Source: a bacterium (GTDB lineage: Bacteria; Omnitrophota; Gorgyraeia; Zapsychrales; Zapsychraceae). From it: a stretch of 38,016 bases of DNA. The DNA is taken from positions 1 to 38,016 of the forward strand of contig JAUIER010000016.1 in assembly GCA_030429765.1 (NCBI GenBank), read 5' to 3'. Numbering within the stretch: the stretch's first letter is position 1; each line of letters opens with the position of its first letter. The notes under the pieces are model-generated. The model did no database searches. It was not told the origin of the DNA and saw only the letters and a program-made list of their open reading frames with translations. Shown here piece after piece: positions 24,670 through 32,452 of the stretch. Both the position numbers and the translations under genes were made by a program.

Positions 24670-25002
24670 ATGAACCCAACCGTTACACGAGTCACAAATC
24701 AGAATTTTAACGATGCCGTTCTTAACGCGGACAGGCCGGTGCTCGTCGATTTTTGGGCGCCGTGGTGCGCGCCATGCCGGATGCAGAATCCGATTCTCGA
24801 AGAATTGGCGCGGGAGCTAGATGACGTCATCCGCGTCGTTAAAATAGATGTGGATGACAACGCGGAGCTGTCCGCCCGGTACGGAATCGCCAGCGTCCCG
24901 TCCATTCTTGTCTTTCAGGCCGGACAACCGGTTTTTCAAAGCGCCGGCGTCAAGACTCAGGACCAATTGACGCAGATTCTGCGCGAACTCAAAATTGTAT
25001 AA
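24670..25002 (+). CDS. Thioredoxin-family protein with WCAPC active site
   Basis: This 110-residue cytosolic disulphide reductase has the full thioredoxin fold: PVLVDFWAPWCAPCRM with the redox pair C33 and C36, VDDNAELSARYGIASVPS (the cis-proline after SV), and a C-terminal helix. The usual WCGPC is WCAPC here, a variant also found in bacterial thioredoxins and expected to change redox potential slightly. AGGAGG upstream fixes the start. It is the second gene of the operon behind operator 2. Confidence 0.92.
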   Translation: MNPTVTRVTNQNFNDAVLNADRPVLVDFWAPWCAPCRMQNPILEELARELDDVIRVVKIDVDDNAELSARYGIASVPSILVFQAGQPVFQSAGVKTQDQLTQILRELKIV

Positions 25003-25028
25003 ATGTCAATCTCAAGAAAGGATCAACC

Positions 25029-25781
25029 ATGAATTCATTTGATGTGAGTCAATCAGTAGCCCTCGTGACGGGAGCCAATCGCGGAATCGGCCGGGCTTTT
25101 GTTGAAGAGTTACTTAATCAAAACGCTACAAAAGTATACGCCACGGCGAGAAATCTCGGCGATCTTAATGCTGTTGTTGCGCTGGATCCGCAACGGGTCG
25201 TGCCGTTGCAATTGGATGTCACGGATCAATCCCGCATCAAGCAGGCTGCCGAGACGGCGGGCGATGTCAATCTGCTGATCAACAATGCCGGCTATGCGGC
25301 TTATACCGCTTTGGTCACGGCGCCGGATCTGTCGACATTGGAGCGGGAGATGCAGGTCAATTTTTACGGCCTGCTCTATATGGTACGGGCGTTCGCGCCA
25401 CGCTTGAAAAACAACGGGGGCGGGGCGATCGTGAATGTGTCGTCGATCGGTGGGCTGATCGGTATCCCGATGGTCGGAACGTACTGCGCGACCAAGGCCG
25501 CGGTGCATTCATTGACACAAAGCATTCGCGGCGAATTGTCGGTTCAGCAGACCCGCGTGTTTGGCGTGTATCCCGGGCCGATCGATACCGACATGGCCGC
25601 CGGTATGGATCTTGAGAAAGAGTCGCCTGATGCCGTCGCGAAAGCGGTCTTTGCCGATATGAGCCGTGGTGCCGAGGATATATATCCGGATCCGGTCGCC
25701 CGGCAAACGGCCGAGGGACTAGCTCAGGACGCGAAATCCGTGGAGAGAGAGTGGGGTAAAATGCTGCCGCAGGTGGCGTGA
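25029..25781 (+). CDS. Short-chain dehydrogenase/reductase (classical SDR)
   Basis: This 250-residue NAD(P)-dependent oxidoreductase has the cofactor motif TGANRGIG (14-21), the NNAGYA motif, the catalytic serine in NVSSIGG, and Y152 with K156 in YCATK. R18 in the glycine motif suggests NADP(H) preference. AGGA before the ATG at 25029 decides the start. It is third and last in the operon behind operator 2; a strong terminator begins 14 bases after its stop. The substrate is unknown; carbonyl detoxification would match the redox neighbours but is inference. Confidence 0.9.
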   Translation: MNSFDVSQSVALVTGANRGIGRAFVEELLNQNATKVYATARNLGDLNAVVALDPQRVVPLQLDVTDQSRIKQAAETAGDVNLLINNAGYAAYTALVTAPDLSTLEREMQVNFYGLLYMVRAFAPRLKNNGGGAIVNVSSIGGLIGIPMVGTYCATKAAVHSLTQSIRGELSVQQTRVFGVYPGPIDTDMAAGMDLEKESPDAVAKAVFADMSRGAEDIYPDPVARQTAEGLAQDAKSVEREWGKMLPQVA

Positions 25782-25795
25782 TTAAATAACCACAC

Positions 25796-25835
25796 AAATG
25801 GGTGCTAATTTCTAAAATTAGCACCCATTTTTTTG
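25796..25835 (+). terminator. Very strong rho-independent terminator
   Basis: A 16-bp stem (AAATGGGTGCTAATTT at 25796-25811 and its complement at 25815-25830) has a three-base loop and is followed by more T residues. It closes the SDR operon. The A/T ends make it possibly bidirectional. Confidence 0.93.
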
Positions 25836-25879
25836 TGCGTCGGCATTGCCGAACATATAGGTATGAGTTACACTTATGT

Positions 25880-26119
25880 ATGGTTGTCATGCTGGTATTA
25901 TTAGTGTTTACGCTATTATTTGCCGTATGGGTCCTGGACATCTTTGATATGGATTACTCCAAGGGGAACCAGTTTATCATCGCGTTGTTTATCGGCGGGA
26001 TTCTGGTTTACTGGCGGTTGGGCCGATTCGTCATTATGGACGATTCGAAATTTATCGGCTTTGGCGTGCTCATCCTGGTACTGGCCTCGATGTACAAAAG
26101 CAGCATCGAGAATAACTAA
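25880..26119 (+). CDS. Small membrane protein, unknown
   Basis: This is a 79-residue (start at 25880) or 76-residue (start at 25889) protein with about three hydrophobic segments: MVVMLVLLVFTLLFAVWVLDIF, FIIALFIGGILVYW, and IGFGVLILVLASMY. The upstream part of the frame crosses the terminator and is not likely coding. No good Shine-Dalgarno site is visible, and a weak TTGCCG-17-TACACT pair (25846-25874) would place transcription right at the start. The frame and hydrophobicity argue for a real gene; the family is unknown. Confidence 0.45.
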   Translation: MVVMLVLLVFTLLFAVWVLDIFDMDYSKGNQFIIALFIGGILVYWRLGRFVIMDDSKFIGFGVLILVLASMYKSSIENN

Positions 26120-26172
26120 CAGCCATTTGAATTTGACAAGTGAGATGCGAACGAACAAACAGGAGTGGATAT

Positions 26173-26718
26173 ATGACATTCAAGCAATTATTTAATCTGA
26201 TCGGAATAGTAACTCTCGGTGTGGGATTAACCGCCTGTTCACATACAGGGACCACCGTCCATGAGGTACATGATCACGGTGACGAGATGGTCGAAGCCAT
26301 CGAGCAGGTGCACCACGAAATGGTGATGGAAACGGATTCAACGTCGGCACAGGACGCGCGGCTCATGGATTTGGTTAATCGCTGGTTTTCACTGAAAAAT
26401 GACGCGAGTAAACCGATTGAATCATTTTTTGAAATCCTGGCGGCCGATTTTGACATCGTGATGCCGGATGCGCGCATCAGCGACTTTGGTCAGTTTGTTC
26501 GTTGGTACGAAAAGTATGAACCGGCCGGACACAGCGCGGTAAGCAACTTTACACAGCAAAGCGTGGGCGGTAATCAGTATTCGCTGCAATTTGATGTTGA
26601 CCACGGCGACAAGGTCATGAAGCACAGCTGGACGGTCATCGACAATCCACGTCGGCCATACGCCAATATTGTCCGGATGGATGTGCAGGAAGTGATGCAG
26701 GAAGCCTCGGCCGAGTAA
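26173..26718 (+). CDS. Lipoprotein with NTF2/SnoaL-like domain
   Basis: This is a 181-residue protein with a type II signal peptide: hydrophobic stretch, then LTAC lipobox with the acylated cysteine near residue 21. AGGAG upstream of the ATG at 26173 sets the start (an in-frame ATG at 26140 is less likely). The mature region is His/Glu/Val-rich at first, then from about residue 60 resembles the NTF2-like cone fold: LMDLVNRWFSLKNDASKPIESFFEILAADFDIVMPDARI, with FVRWYEKY and ending in a Trp/Asp-rich strand pair. Function unknown. It ends just before a terminator. Confidence 0.68.
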   Translation: MTFKQLFNLIGIVTLGVGLTACSHTGTTVHEVHDHGDEMVEAIEQVHHEMVMETDSTSAQDARLMDLVNRWFSLKNDASKPIESFFEILAADFDIVMPDARISDFGQFVRWYEKYEPAGHSAVSNFTQQSVGGNQYSLQFDVDHGDKVMKHSWTVIDNPRRPYANIVRMDVQEVMQEASAE

Positions 26719-26740
26719 AATTGAGTATACCCGAAAATAT

Positions 26741-26779
26741 AAAAACACGTCATCGATTATTCGATGGCGTGTTTTTTTA
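26741..26779 (+). terminator. Rho-independent terminator after the lipoprotein gene
   Basis: A stem of AAAAACACGTCATCGA and TCGATGGCGTGTTTTT has one G-T wobble and a four-base loop, and ends in a T-tract at 26772-26778. It is very stable for its position 22 bases after the stop. Confidence 0.88.
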
Positions 26780-26862
26780 TGCCCACAGTATTAAAAAGAA
26801 TTGACTGTGTCCTGATATCCGAATGATCTATAATTGTAGTTGTCACTTCAAACGAAAATAAA

Positions 26863-27972
26863 ATGCCAAGACCAAATTACACATATTATCCATTTATCGA
26901 CGGGCTGCGGGCGGTCGCCATTATCGGAGTACTGATATCGCATGTCACCAATATGTTCCGTACAGACCGCTTAGACGGAATTTTTTGGGACATTCTCAAC
27001 GCGCTGGGGCCGCTGGGGCATCTTGGTGTCGATATGTTTTTTGTGATCAGCGGTTTTTTGATCACTGGTATTCTGATCCCGGACTTCAAGGCCGAGGTCG
27101 GCATCAAACGATTCTACAAACGGCGTATTCTCAAGATTATTCCGCAATACTATGCGTTTTTGATGTTTGTGATTGTCTTATCGCACGTATTTGTACATCT
27201 CGGAGGAAATATTCAGGCCATGTCCGTCAAAAAGATTCTTGGCCATGCGGTCTTCCTGCAGAATTATTTTGCGTTGGATTACAAGCTGGCGGCGCATGTC
27301 TGGTCGTTGGCGGTGGAGGAGCATTTTTATTTAGTGTATCCGTTGATCGTGGGATTGATCTTCAGATACACCAAAGACGCCAAACAGCGGCGTCGGTGGT
27401 TGCTGGGCATTCTGGGGATAATCATTTTAACGATCATTGTTTTCCGCGATGTGTTGAACGGTCAACCGTTGACGGCCATCGTTTTGAATCAGACCACGTT
27501 GTACCGTGTGGACGCGATTTTATTTGGATGCGTCCTCAAACTGTTCGAGACATGCTATAAAAAAGGACAAGATCAGTTGTGGGTGATAATGTCCCCGCTC
27601 CTGTTTGCAGTGGGAGTAGGGATTTACATCTATTTTAGTCGAGTGACTAATCCGGCTGGGGTAATCGTCACTCCGGCCAAACATTTCCTGGGATATCTGG
27701 CTCCGGCCTTGATCTTTATCGCCGTTTACCGCGGCCAGGCCTGGATCAAATGGACGTTCGAACGCCAATCCATGATCTGGATCGGAAAAAACTCCTATGG
27801 AATCTATCTGTGGCATTATCCGCTGATCTTTATCGTCGTCCCGTTCATACCGGCCTTTGGCAAGATCCCTGTGATTGTCGTTTACGTGTTACTGGCCCTG
27901 GCCCTGGGGGTCGGCAGTACGGCGACAATTGAACGATTTTTCCTCAAACTCCGCCAGCGCATAGTGCCCTAG
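26863..27972 (+). CDS. Acyltransferase-3 family membrane protein
   Basis: This 369-residue integral membrane acyltransferase has about ten transmembrane helices. It O-acylates (often O-acetylates) a polysaccharide, LPS or peptidoglycan. The family marks are present: FIDGLRAVAIIGVLISHV with the conserved catalytic-type His/Arg pair, LGVDMFFVISGFLITG, then VWSLAVEEHFYLVYPL and the C-terminal YGIYLWHYPLIF. No Shine-Dalgarno sequence precedes the ATG at 26863, although a TATAAT sits at 26829-26834. It lacks the C-terminal SGNH domain; a separate SGNH hydrolase gene is 3 kb downstream in the window, possibly a partner, which is a guess. Confidence 0.9.
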   Translation: MPRPNYTYYPFIDGLRAVAIIGVLISHVTNMFRTDRLDGIFWDILNALGPLGHLGVDMFFVISGFLITGILIPDFKAEVGIKRFYKRRILKIIPQYYAFLMFVIVLSHVFVHLGGNIQAMSVKKILGHAVFLQNYFALDYKLAAHVWSLAVEEHFYLVYPLIVGLIFRYTKDAKQRRRWLLGILGIIILTIIVFRDVLNGQPLTAIVLNQTTLYRVDAILFGCVLKLFETCYKKGQDQLWVIMSPLLFAVGVGIYIYFSRVTNPAGVIVTPAKHFLGYLAPALIFIAVYRGQAWIKWTFERQSMIWIGKNSYGIYLWHYPLIFIVVPFIPAFGKIPVIVVYVLLALALGVGSTATIERFFLKLRQRIVP

Positions 27973-28142
27973 CGTAGCAAGGCCTGCTGAATCCAGCGGA
28001 TCGCCGTCATAAACCTTTCAGAAATATAGCTTTATAGGCTTGTGATGATTCTTTTCTTCAGACCGGAACTTTCCCGGGTTTGATGTGTTTCATTGAGTAG
28101 AGCATGAAACAGCGATGTCAAACCATAAACAAGGAGAGAATG

Positions 28143-28622
28143 ATGAACAAATGGATTCCAATCATGATGGCTGGACTACTGATACTACCCGTGACGCTGG
28201 CGCAGGCCGAAGACGGGATTACCCGGGACGATATCAGGAAGTTTCGGCAGGAGCGACGTGAAGACCGGCGTGACTTCCGGGCGGAGCGTCGGGATGACCG
28301 GCGAGGGTTTAGACAAGAGCGGCGGGACGACAAGCATGAATTTCGGGCTGAACGCCGAGCAGACCGTCAGGCCTACCGCGAGGAGCGACGGTCAGATATC
28401 GAGGCGTGGAAAAACGGAGAATATGAAAGCCGCAGGGATTTTATCAAGGATCGTCGATCGGACCGTCGTGATTTTCGACAAGACCGCCGTGGCGATCGTC
28501 AGGAGGCCCGGCAAGATCGCCGTGGTGACCGCCGCGAATTCCGCCAGGACCGCAGAAGCGATCGGCGGGACTTTCGAAAAGACCGTCGACAAGATCGACG
28601 CAAGCTTTGGAAACAGCGCTAG
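28143..28622 (+). CDS. Exported Arg/Asp-rich 11-residue-repeat protein
   Basis: This is a 159-residue protein. Residues 1-22 are a clear signal peptide (hydrophobic 7-20, AQA cleavage), and the ATG at 28143 has AAGGAG seven bases upstream. From residue 35 to 155 the protein is eleven repeats of exactly 11 residues with consensus R-x-(E/D)-R-R-x-D-R-x-x-F; repeats 5 and 6 (79-100) are the most degenerate. A partial copy precedes at 24-34, and the last residues are WKQR. It should form a long, highly charged helix. Codons differ between repeats, so the protein pattern is selected and not a recent DNA expansion. Function unknown; binding of an acidic polymer or the outer membrane is inference. 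A terminator follows. Confidence 0.82.
   Translation: MNKWIPIMMAGLLILPVTLAQAEDGITRDDIRKFRQERREDRRDFRAERRDDRRGFRQERRDDKHEFRAERRADRQAYREERRSDIEAWKNGEYESRRDFIKDRRSDRRDFRQDRRGDRQEARQDRRGDRREFRQDRRSDRRDFRKDRRQDRRKLWKQR
28245..28607 (+). repeat. Eleven tandem 33-bp units encoding the 11-residue repeat
   Basis: Units begin at 28245 and follow every 33 bases. Positions with R-R and the final F or aromatic residue are the best conserved. At DNA level the copies diverge strongly because arginine is coded by CGT, CGC, CGG, CGA, AGA and AGG. Confidence 0.88.
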
Positions 28623-28639
28623 AAATAGCATGCGTCATT

Positions 28640-28676
28640 AGAGCTCAATCTCGTAAAGGGATTGGGCTCTTTTTTA
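28640..28676 (+). terminator. Terminator of the 11-residue-repeat gene
   Basis: The stem AGAGCTCAATC / GATTGGGCTCT (one G-T pair, nine-base loop) is followed by TTTTTT. The T-tract contains the stop codon of the convergent DUF488 gene. Confidence 0.82.
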
Positions 28677-29183
28677 TTGGAAGAGGTCCAGCTGGCCCTG
28701 CGTAAGCCGATGCATTGCCTGCTCGTGGTCAATGCACGCGCCGTCGCTATCGATGTGCTGAATATGCATCCCTTTGGTATGCAGACTCACACCCAACAGG
28801 CGGTTGCGGTGACAGTGCTCGGGGCGTTCCTCACAGCACATCAAGGCAATGGATTCGTTGCGCCGGGCCATGGTAATGAGTGTCTCCACGGCGTTGAGAA
28901 ATAAAGGCTGGATGCGTCGTTTGTCATAGTCGACGACGCCGTTGGTGAGGCTTTGCGGATCGGCTGGACGTCCGCCAAGTTCATTGCCCATAAACAGGTA
29001 GTCAAAACCGTTCTGGAGGATGGTTTGCTCGAGCGCGGCCTTACAATAGTCGGGTTGATATTTGGAGTACGGCGCCGAACGGACGTCGATCAGGCGTTGG
29101 ATCCGATAGCGTCTTAGCAGGTCGATAAACTCGCCAATCGAACGTTGCCCGTAGCCAATGGTGTAGATCGTGTTATTCGTCAT
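28674..29183 (-). CDS. DUF488-family protein
   Basis: This is a 169-residue protein, from the methionine at 29183, with the DUF488 signature: YTIGYGQRSIGEFIDLLRRYRI near the N-terminus, DVRSAPYSKY, ELGGRP and the conserved CCEERPEHCHRNRLL that bears the metal-like Cys/His/Arg residues. A longer start at 29222 is possible, but TIGYG normally lies near residue 5-7, and a TATGAT sits just upstream of 29222, which would put transcription inside the longer form. Neither start has a Shine-Dalgarno site. The function of DUF488 is not firmly known; some members are linked to nucleic-acid or redox processes. Confidence 0.82.
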   Translation of the reverse strand: MTNNTIYTIGYGQRSIGEFIDLLRRYRIQRLIDVRSAPYSKYQPDYCKAALEQTILQNGFDYLFMGNELGGRPADPQSLTNGVVDYDKRRIQPLFLNAVETLITMARRNESIALMCCEERPEHCHRNRLLGVSLHTKGMHIQHIDSDGACIDHEQAMHRLTQGQLDLFQ

Positions 29184-29259
29184 ACGATGGTTGATTACTC
29201 GATGGATCTCCGTGTTTGCCATATCATACGCGAAGGATCGGGGGGATGGACAGAATAAT

Positions 29260-29289
29260 TTGATTTATTTTTCCCGTGATTTGTACTAT
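29260..29289 (+). promoter_or_regulatory. Possible promoter of the ABC exporter operon
   Basis: TTGATT (29260-29265), an 18-base spacer and TACTAT (29284-29289) lie 43 bases before the ATPase start at 29333. The region also serves the divergent DUF488 gene. Confidence 0.4.
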
Positions 29290-29332
29290 GATGAACACCT
29301 TGTATTCATCAAATTAACGGCTTGCCGCACGC

Positions 29333-30253
29333 ATGAGTGAAATATTATCCATTCAAAATCTGAATAAGACCTACGAAGGGGGCTTTCAGGCCCTCAAAAA
29401 TGTCAATCTCTTTATTAATCGCGGGGAGATCTTTGCCTTGTTGGGGCCTAACGGAGCCGGAAAGACCACCTTAATCGGGGCGGTCTGCGGCATGGTCCGT
29501 CCCACCAGCGGACAAATTCTCGTCGACGGGCATGATATCGTCCAGGATTTTCGACGCACCCGTGAATTAATCGGTCTGGTCCCGCAGGAACTCAGCACGG
29601 ACTCTTTTGAAACGGTTTGGGATACCGTTAATTTCAGCCGGGGATTATTTGGTCAGCCGCCCAATACGGATTATGTTGAGGCGACTCTGAAGAATTTATC
29701 GCTCTGGGATAAACGTAAGAACACGATCCGTACCTTGTCCGGCGGGATGAAACGACGCGTGATGATCGCCAAGGCATTGTCTCATGAGCCCAAGGTGCTG
29801 TTTCTGGATGAGCCGACAGCCGGTGTCGATGTGGAATTGCGTAAGGATATGTGGGATCAGGTGCACGCACTGCAAAAAACAGGGGTAACGATTATCTTGA
29901 CCACACATTACATTGAGGAAGCCGAAGAGATGGCGGATCGGATCGGGATCATTTCCAAAGGGGAGCTGATCCTCACCGAATGCAAGTCTGCGCTGATGCG
30001 AAAACTTGGACGTAAAGAACTGGTGCTGGATCTGGCCGAACCGCTGGGAACACTGCCGGACCGGCTGACGAAGTATAAACTGGATCTCAATGCCGAACGT
30101 ACAGCGATCAAATATGAATTTGATTCGACCAGTGATGATAACGGCATATCGGAACTCGTCGGAGAGCTGGTCCGTTCAGGGTGCTCCTTCAAGGACATTC
30201 ATACCAAACAAAGCTCATTGGAAGAAATATTTATACGGTTGGTGAAGAAATAA
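29333..30253 (+). CDS. ABC-2 type transporter ATP-binding protein
   Basis: This 306-residue ATPase is of the drug/polysaccharide exporter class (DrrA/NatA-like). Walker A is GPNGAGKTT; the signature is [15 protein letters not shown]; Walker B is [12 protein letters not shown]; the H-loop is LTTHY. The C-terminal ~90-residue extension is usual for this class. It lacks a clear ribosome site. Its stop codon overlaps the start of the permease (TAATG), so the two are translated together and form a homodimeric or 2+2 exporter. The exported substrate is unknown. Confidence 0.92.
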   Translation: MSEILSIQNLNKTYEGGFQALKNVNLFINRGEIFALLGPNGAGKTTLIGAVCGMVRPTSGQILVDGHDIVQDFRRTRELIGLVPQELSTDSFETVWDTVNFSRGLFGQPPNTDYVEATLKNLSLWDKRKNTIRTLSGGMKRRVMIAKALSHEPKVLFLDEPTAGVDVELRKDMWDQVHALQKTGVTIILTTHYIEEAEEMADRIGIISKGELILTECKSALMRKLGRKELVLDLAEPLGTLPDRLTKYKLDLNAERTAIKYEFDSTSDDNGISELVGELVRSGCSFKDIHTKQSSLEEIFIRLVKK

Positions 30254-31014
30254 TGAATTGGAGAGCCGCAAAAGCGATATATTGTTTTGAGATGGCCCGC
30301 ATGTGGCGCACACTGGCCCAGAGTATTGCCTCACCTGTGATCTCGACGGCCCTGTACTTTGTTGTGTTCGGCGCGGCGATCGGGTCGCGCATCGATCAGA
30401 TCGACGGGATCTCCTACGGATCATTCATCGTGCCAGGTTTGATCATGATGTCCGTGCTGACCGAAAGTATATCCAACGCCTCATTCGGGATTTATTTTCC
30501 GCGGTTCACCGGGACGATCTACGAAGTCCTCACCGCGCCCGTATCGTATATAGAGGTATTGCTCGGATTTGTCGGGGCCGCGGCCACCAAGTCCATGCTG
30601 CTCGGCGTATTAATTTTGTCGACGGCGTTCTTTTTTGTTCCGCTGGAAATCCGTCATCCGCTGTTGATGATCGTCTTTTTGATTCTCACGTCGGTGACGT
30701 TCAGCTTGTTTGGTTTTATCATCGGGATTTGGGCCGACGGTTGGGAGAAGCTTCAGATCATTCCGATCCTGATCGTAACGCCGCTGGCGTTTTTGGGGGG
30801 AAGTTTTTATTCGATTAATATGCTGCCGCCGGTTTGGCAGAAGGTATCGCTGATGAATCCGGTTGTCTATTTGATCAGCGGATTTCGCTGGAGTTTTTAT
30901 GAAAAGTCAGATGTAAACCTGGGTATTAGTCTGACGATGATCACGGTATTTTTAATCGCCTGCATCCTAATCGTTCGCTGGATGTTTAACAGCGGCTATC
31001 GTCTGCGCAGCTAG
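30253..31014 (+). CDS. ABC-2 type transporter permease
   Basis: This 253-residue integral membrane protein has about six transmembrane helices and the ABC-2 pattern: an N-terminal amphipathic stretch ([20 protein letters not shown]), [14 protein letters not shown], then [23 protein letters not shown] and a late [36 protein letters not shown]. The start at 30253 overlaps the ATPase stop; an in-frame start at 30181 inside the ATPase gene is less likely. An SGNH hydrolase starts 15 bases after its stop, which suggests the cargo is an acylated glycan or glycolipid, but this is only context. Confidence 0.9.
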   Translation: MNWRAAKAIYCFEMARMWRTLAQSIASPVISTALYFVVFGAAIGSRIDQIDGISYGSFIVPGLIMMSVLTESISNASFGIYFPRFTGTIYEVLTAPVSYIEVLLGFVGAAATKSMLLGVLILSTAFFFVPLEIRHPLLMIVFLILTSVTFSLFGFIIGIWADGWEKLQIIPILIVTPLAFLGGSFYSINMLPPVWQKVSLMNPVVYLISGFRWSFYEKSDVNLGISLTMITVFLIACILIVRWMFNSGYRLRS

Positions 31015-31029
31015 GAATCTATTATCACT

Positions 31030-32136
31030 ATGATGAAAGCACGAATCAAATCAATCTTAAAGGTGCTCGGCGTTTGGCTGATTATCCTGATCGTCATTGA
31101 AATGGCGGCCGGCTTGATCGCGGGCAATGCCTACATGGATATGGATGTGATTGATGAGACGACTGAATCCCAGTCGTATGGATATTTTCAACCTGATCAG
31201 CAGCGGACTATCCTGTTTCCAGGATTGGATCCGTATCTGGTGACGGTGAATCAATTGGGCCTACGCTCGACGGGGGAGCGGCATACCGAGGAGAGTATTT
31301 CGCGTAAACTTCGAATTTTATGTGTCGGCGATTCGAACACATTCGGTCTGTTTGCTGACGATAATGCCAGTTATCCCTACATATTGCAGAAGGAAATCAA
31401 CCGCGTGAAGCCTAATGTGGCCGTGCTGAATGCCGGCTTGGGAGGAACCGCCGTTCACGACGTTTTATATTATCTTAAACGTAAAGGCTTGTCGTTGCGG
31501 CCAGACTACATCATTCTGAATTACTCCACCAATGACTTTGATGATATGCTGCGGGACACACCGGTGTATGAGGAGATCAAAAAAGAACGGTTGGTGGGAT
31601 TCAAACGTCATCTCAAGCAATCGAATTTCGGACGGGCATTTCGAAAGATCTACGTGCATTTTAAGTATGGTCGTTTTTTAAAGAAGATCGATGATCCAAA
31701 GTTATTAAATATTTTGAAGGAAGAGTCGCGCGATCTTGAAGATTTGCTGTACGTCGCGGAAAATTATGAAACGCCGACGATTGTCCGTGATCCGCTCGAC
31801 AAAGGTCTCGAGGAGATCTGGGATCTGTACTTTGGTCAGTTCGAACAGCTGCTGGATCTGGCGCGTCAGCGCGACATTCAGGTGATGGTGGTTATGCATC
31901 CGGACATTCTCAAGGTGTTTGATCGCTATCCCAAGGCCGACGCCTATGACCTGGTCAAAGAACGATTTGAATCTTACGGCATCCCGGTGATTGATGTCAT
32001 TCCCGCCTTTAAACAGCATCGCGATAGTATTCAAAAATTCTATCTCAATCCGCCACGCGACTTTCATTTAAGCGGGGCAGGTAATGAGTTCATCGCTCGC
32101 GCGATCCTGGACACCATCATTCCTGAGCGGCCATAA
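31030..32136 (+). CDS. Membrane-anchored SGNH/GDSL hydrolase
   Basis: This is a 368-residue protein. An N-terminal membrane helix (about 11-32) anchors an extracytoplasmic domain. The SGNH hydrolase fold has the nucleophile S102 in VGDSNTFG, the glycine block GLGGTAVHD, an N in NYSTNDFDD, and D344-F-H346 near the C-terminus (variant D-x-H, as in AlgX/AlgJ-type enzymes). Such enzymes deacetylate or transfer acyl groups on glycans. Only a weak AGGA lies before the ATG at 31030; an in-frame ATG follows at 31033. It is third in the ABC exporter operon. A weak GC-rich hairpin without T-tract follows it (32127-32150). Confidence 0.82.
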   Translation: MMKARIKSILKVLGVWLIILIVIEMAAGLIAGNAYMDMDVIDETTESQSYGYFQPDQQRTILFPGLDPYLVTVNQLGLRSTGERHTEESISRKLRILCVGDSNTFGLFADDNASYPYILQKEINRVKPNVAVLNAGLGGTAVHDVLYYLKRKGLSLRPDYIILNYSTNDFDDMLRDTPVYEEIKKERLVGFKRHLKQSNFGRAFRKIYVHFKYGRFLKKIDDPKLLNILKEESRDLEDLLYVAENYETPTIVRDPLDKGLEEIWDLYFGQFEQLLDLARQRDIQVMVVMHPDILKVFDRYPKADAYDLVKERFESYGIPVIDVIPAFKQHRDSIQKFYLNPPRDFHLSGAGNEFIARAILDTIIPERP

Positions 32137-32284
32137 GTGTTGTATGGGCCGTCCGATATCCTAATTAGATATGAATTTCGTTTTGTGCCAAATTTTGAGG
32201 GCTTGTATTTCGTGTCGACTCCTTAACGTGCTGAATTTCAATATATTATGATAAATTGACTTAGCCCGAGAGGGACGATTGTGA

Positions 32285-32299
32285 CAACAAAATTTGTTG
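32285..32299. promoter_or_regulatory. 15-bp inverted repeat overlapping the -35 of the giant gene
   Basis: CAACAAAATTTGTTG has perfect 7-base arms around one central base. Its right arm overlaps the TTGAAA -35 box by three bases, an ideal position for a repressor. Confidence 0.45.
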
Positions 32300-32324
32300 A
32301 AACCGCCGGCCGAAATGCTATAAT
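32297..32324 (+). promoter_or_regulatory. Extended -10 sigma70 promoter of the giant gene
   Basis: TTGAAA (32297-32302), a 16-base spacer and TGCTATAAT (TATAAT at 32319-32324) form a strong promoter. Transcription is expected near 32331, giving a leader of about 120 bases before the ATG at 32453. Confidence 0.68.
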
Positions 32325-32333
32325 ATAAGAGTA

Positions 32334-32347
32334 GTGACACGAGTCAC
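32334..32347. promoter_or_regulatory. Possible CRP/FNR-family site at the transcription start
   Basis: GTGA-CACGAG-TCAC has the CRP/FNR-family core GTGA-N6-TCAC. It is placed at about +4 to +17 relative to the predicted start, where binding would repress. The flanking bases are A and T in place of the usual T and A, so identity is uncertain. Confidence 0.35.
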
Positions 32348-32452
32348 TTACAAATTCCCCAATCCTACCTAATTGATTCATTTAGCTTTAGTTTCTAACA
32401 AACGAAATCTACGTCTGTGTGCGCACAGGCATCACTCGTTACATAGAGCTAA

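Larger units (their letters stand above)
32137..32452. other. Intergenic/leader region before the giant secreted gene
   Basis: These 316 bases are AT-rich in 32155-32270 and hold no recognisable gene. They contain a 15-bp inverted repeat (32285-32299), an extended -10 promoter (32297-32324), a GTGA-N6-TCAC site at the predicted start of transcription (32334-32347), and a 10-bp palindrome TGTGCGCACA (32418-32427) in the ~120-base leader. Confidence 0.6.

Noticed and set aside
28258-28641. 127-codon alternative-frame ORF within the 11-residue-repeat gene
   Set aside because: The repeat frame has a signal peptide, ribosome site and a selected 11-residue period. The other frame only follows from its repetitive Arg codons.
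32127-32150. GC-rich hairpin after the SGNH gene
   Set aside because: The stem contains a bulge and there is no following T-tract, so I do not call a terminator.
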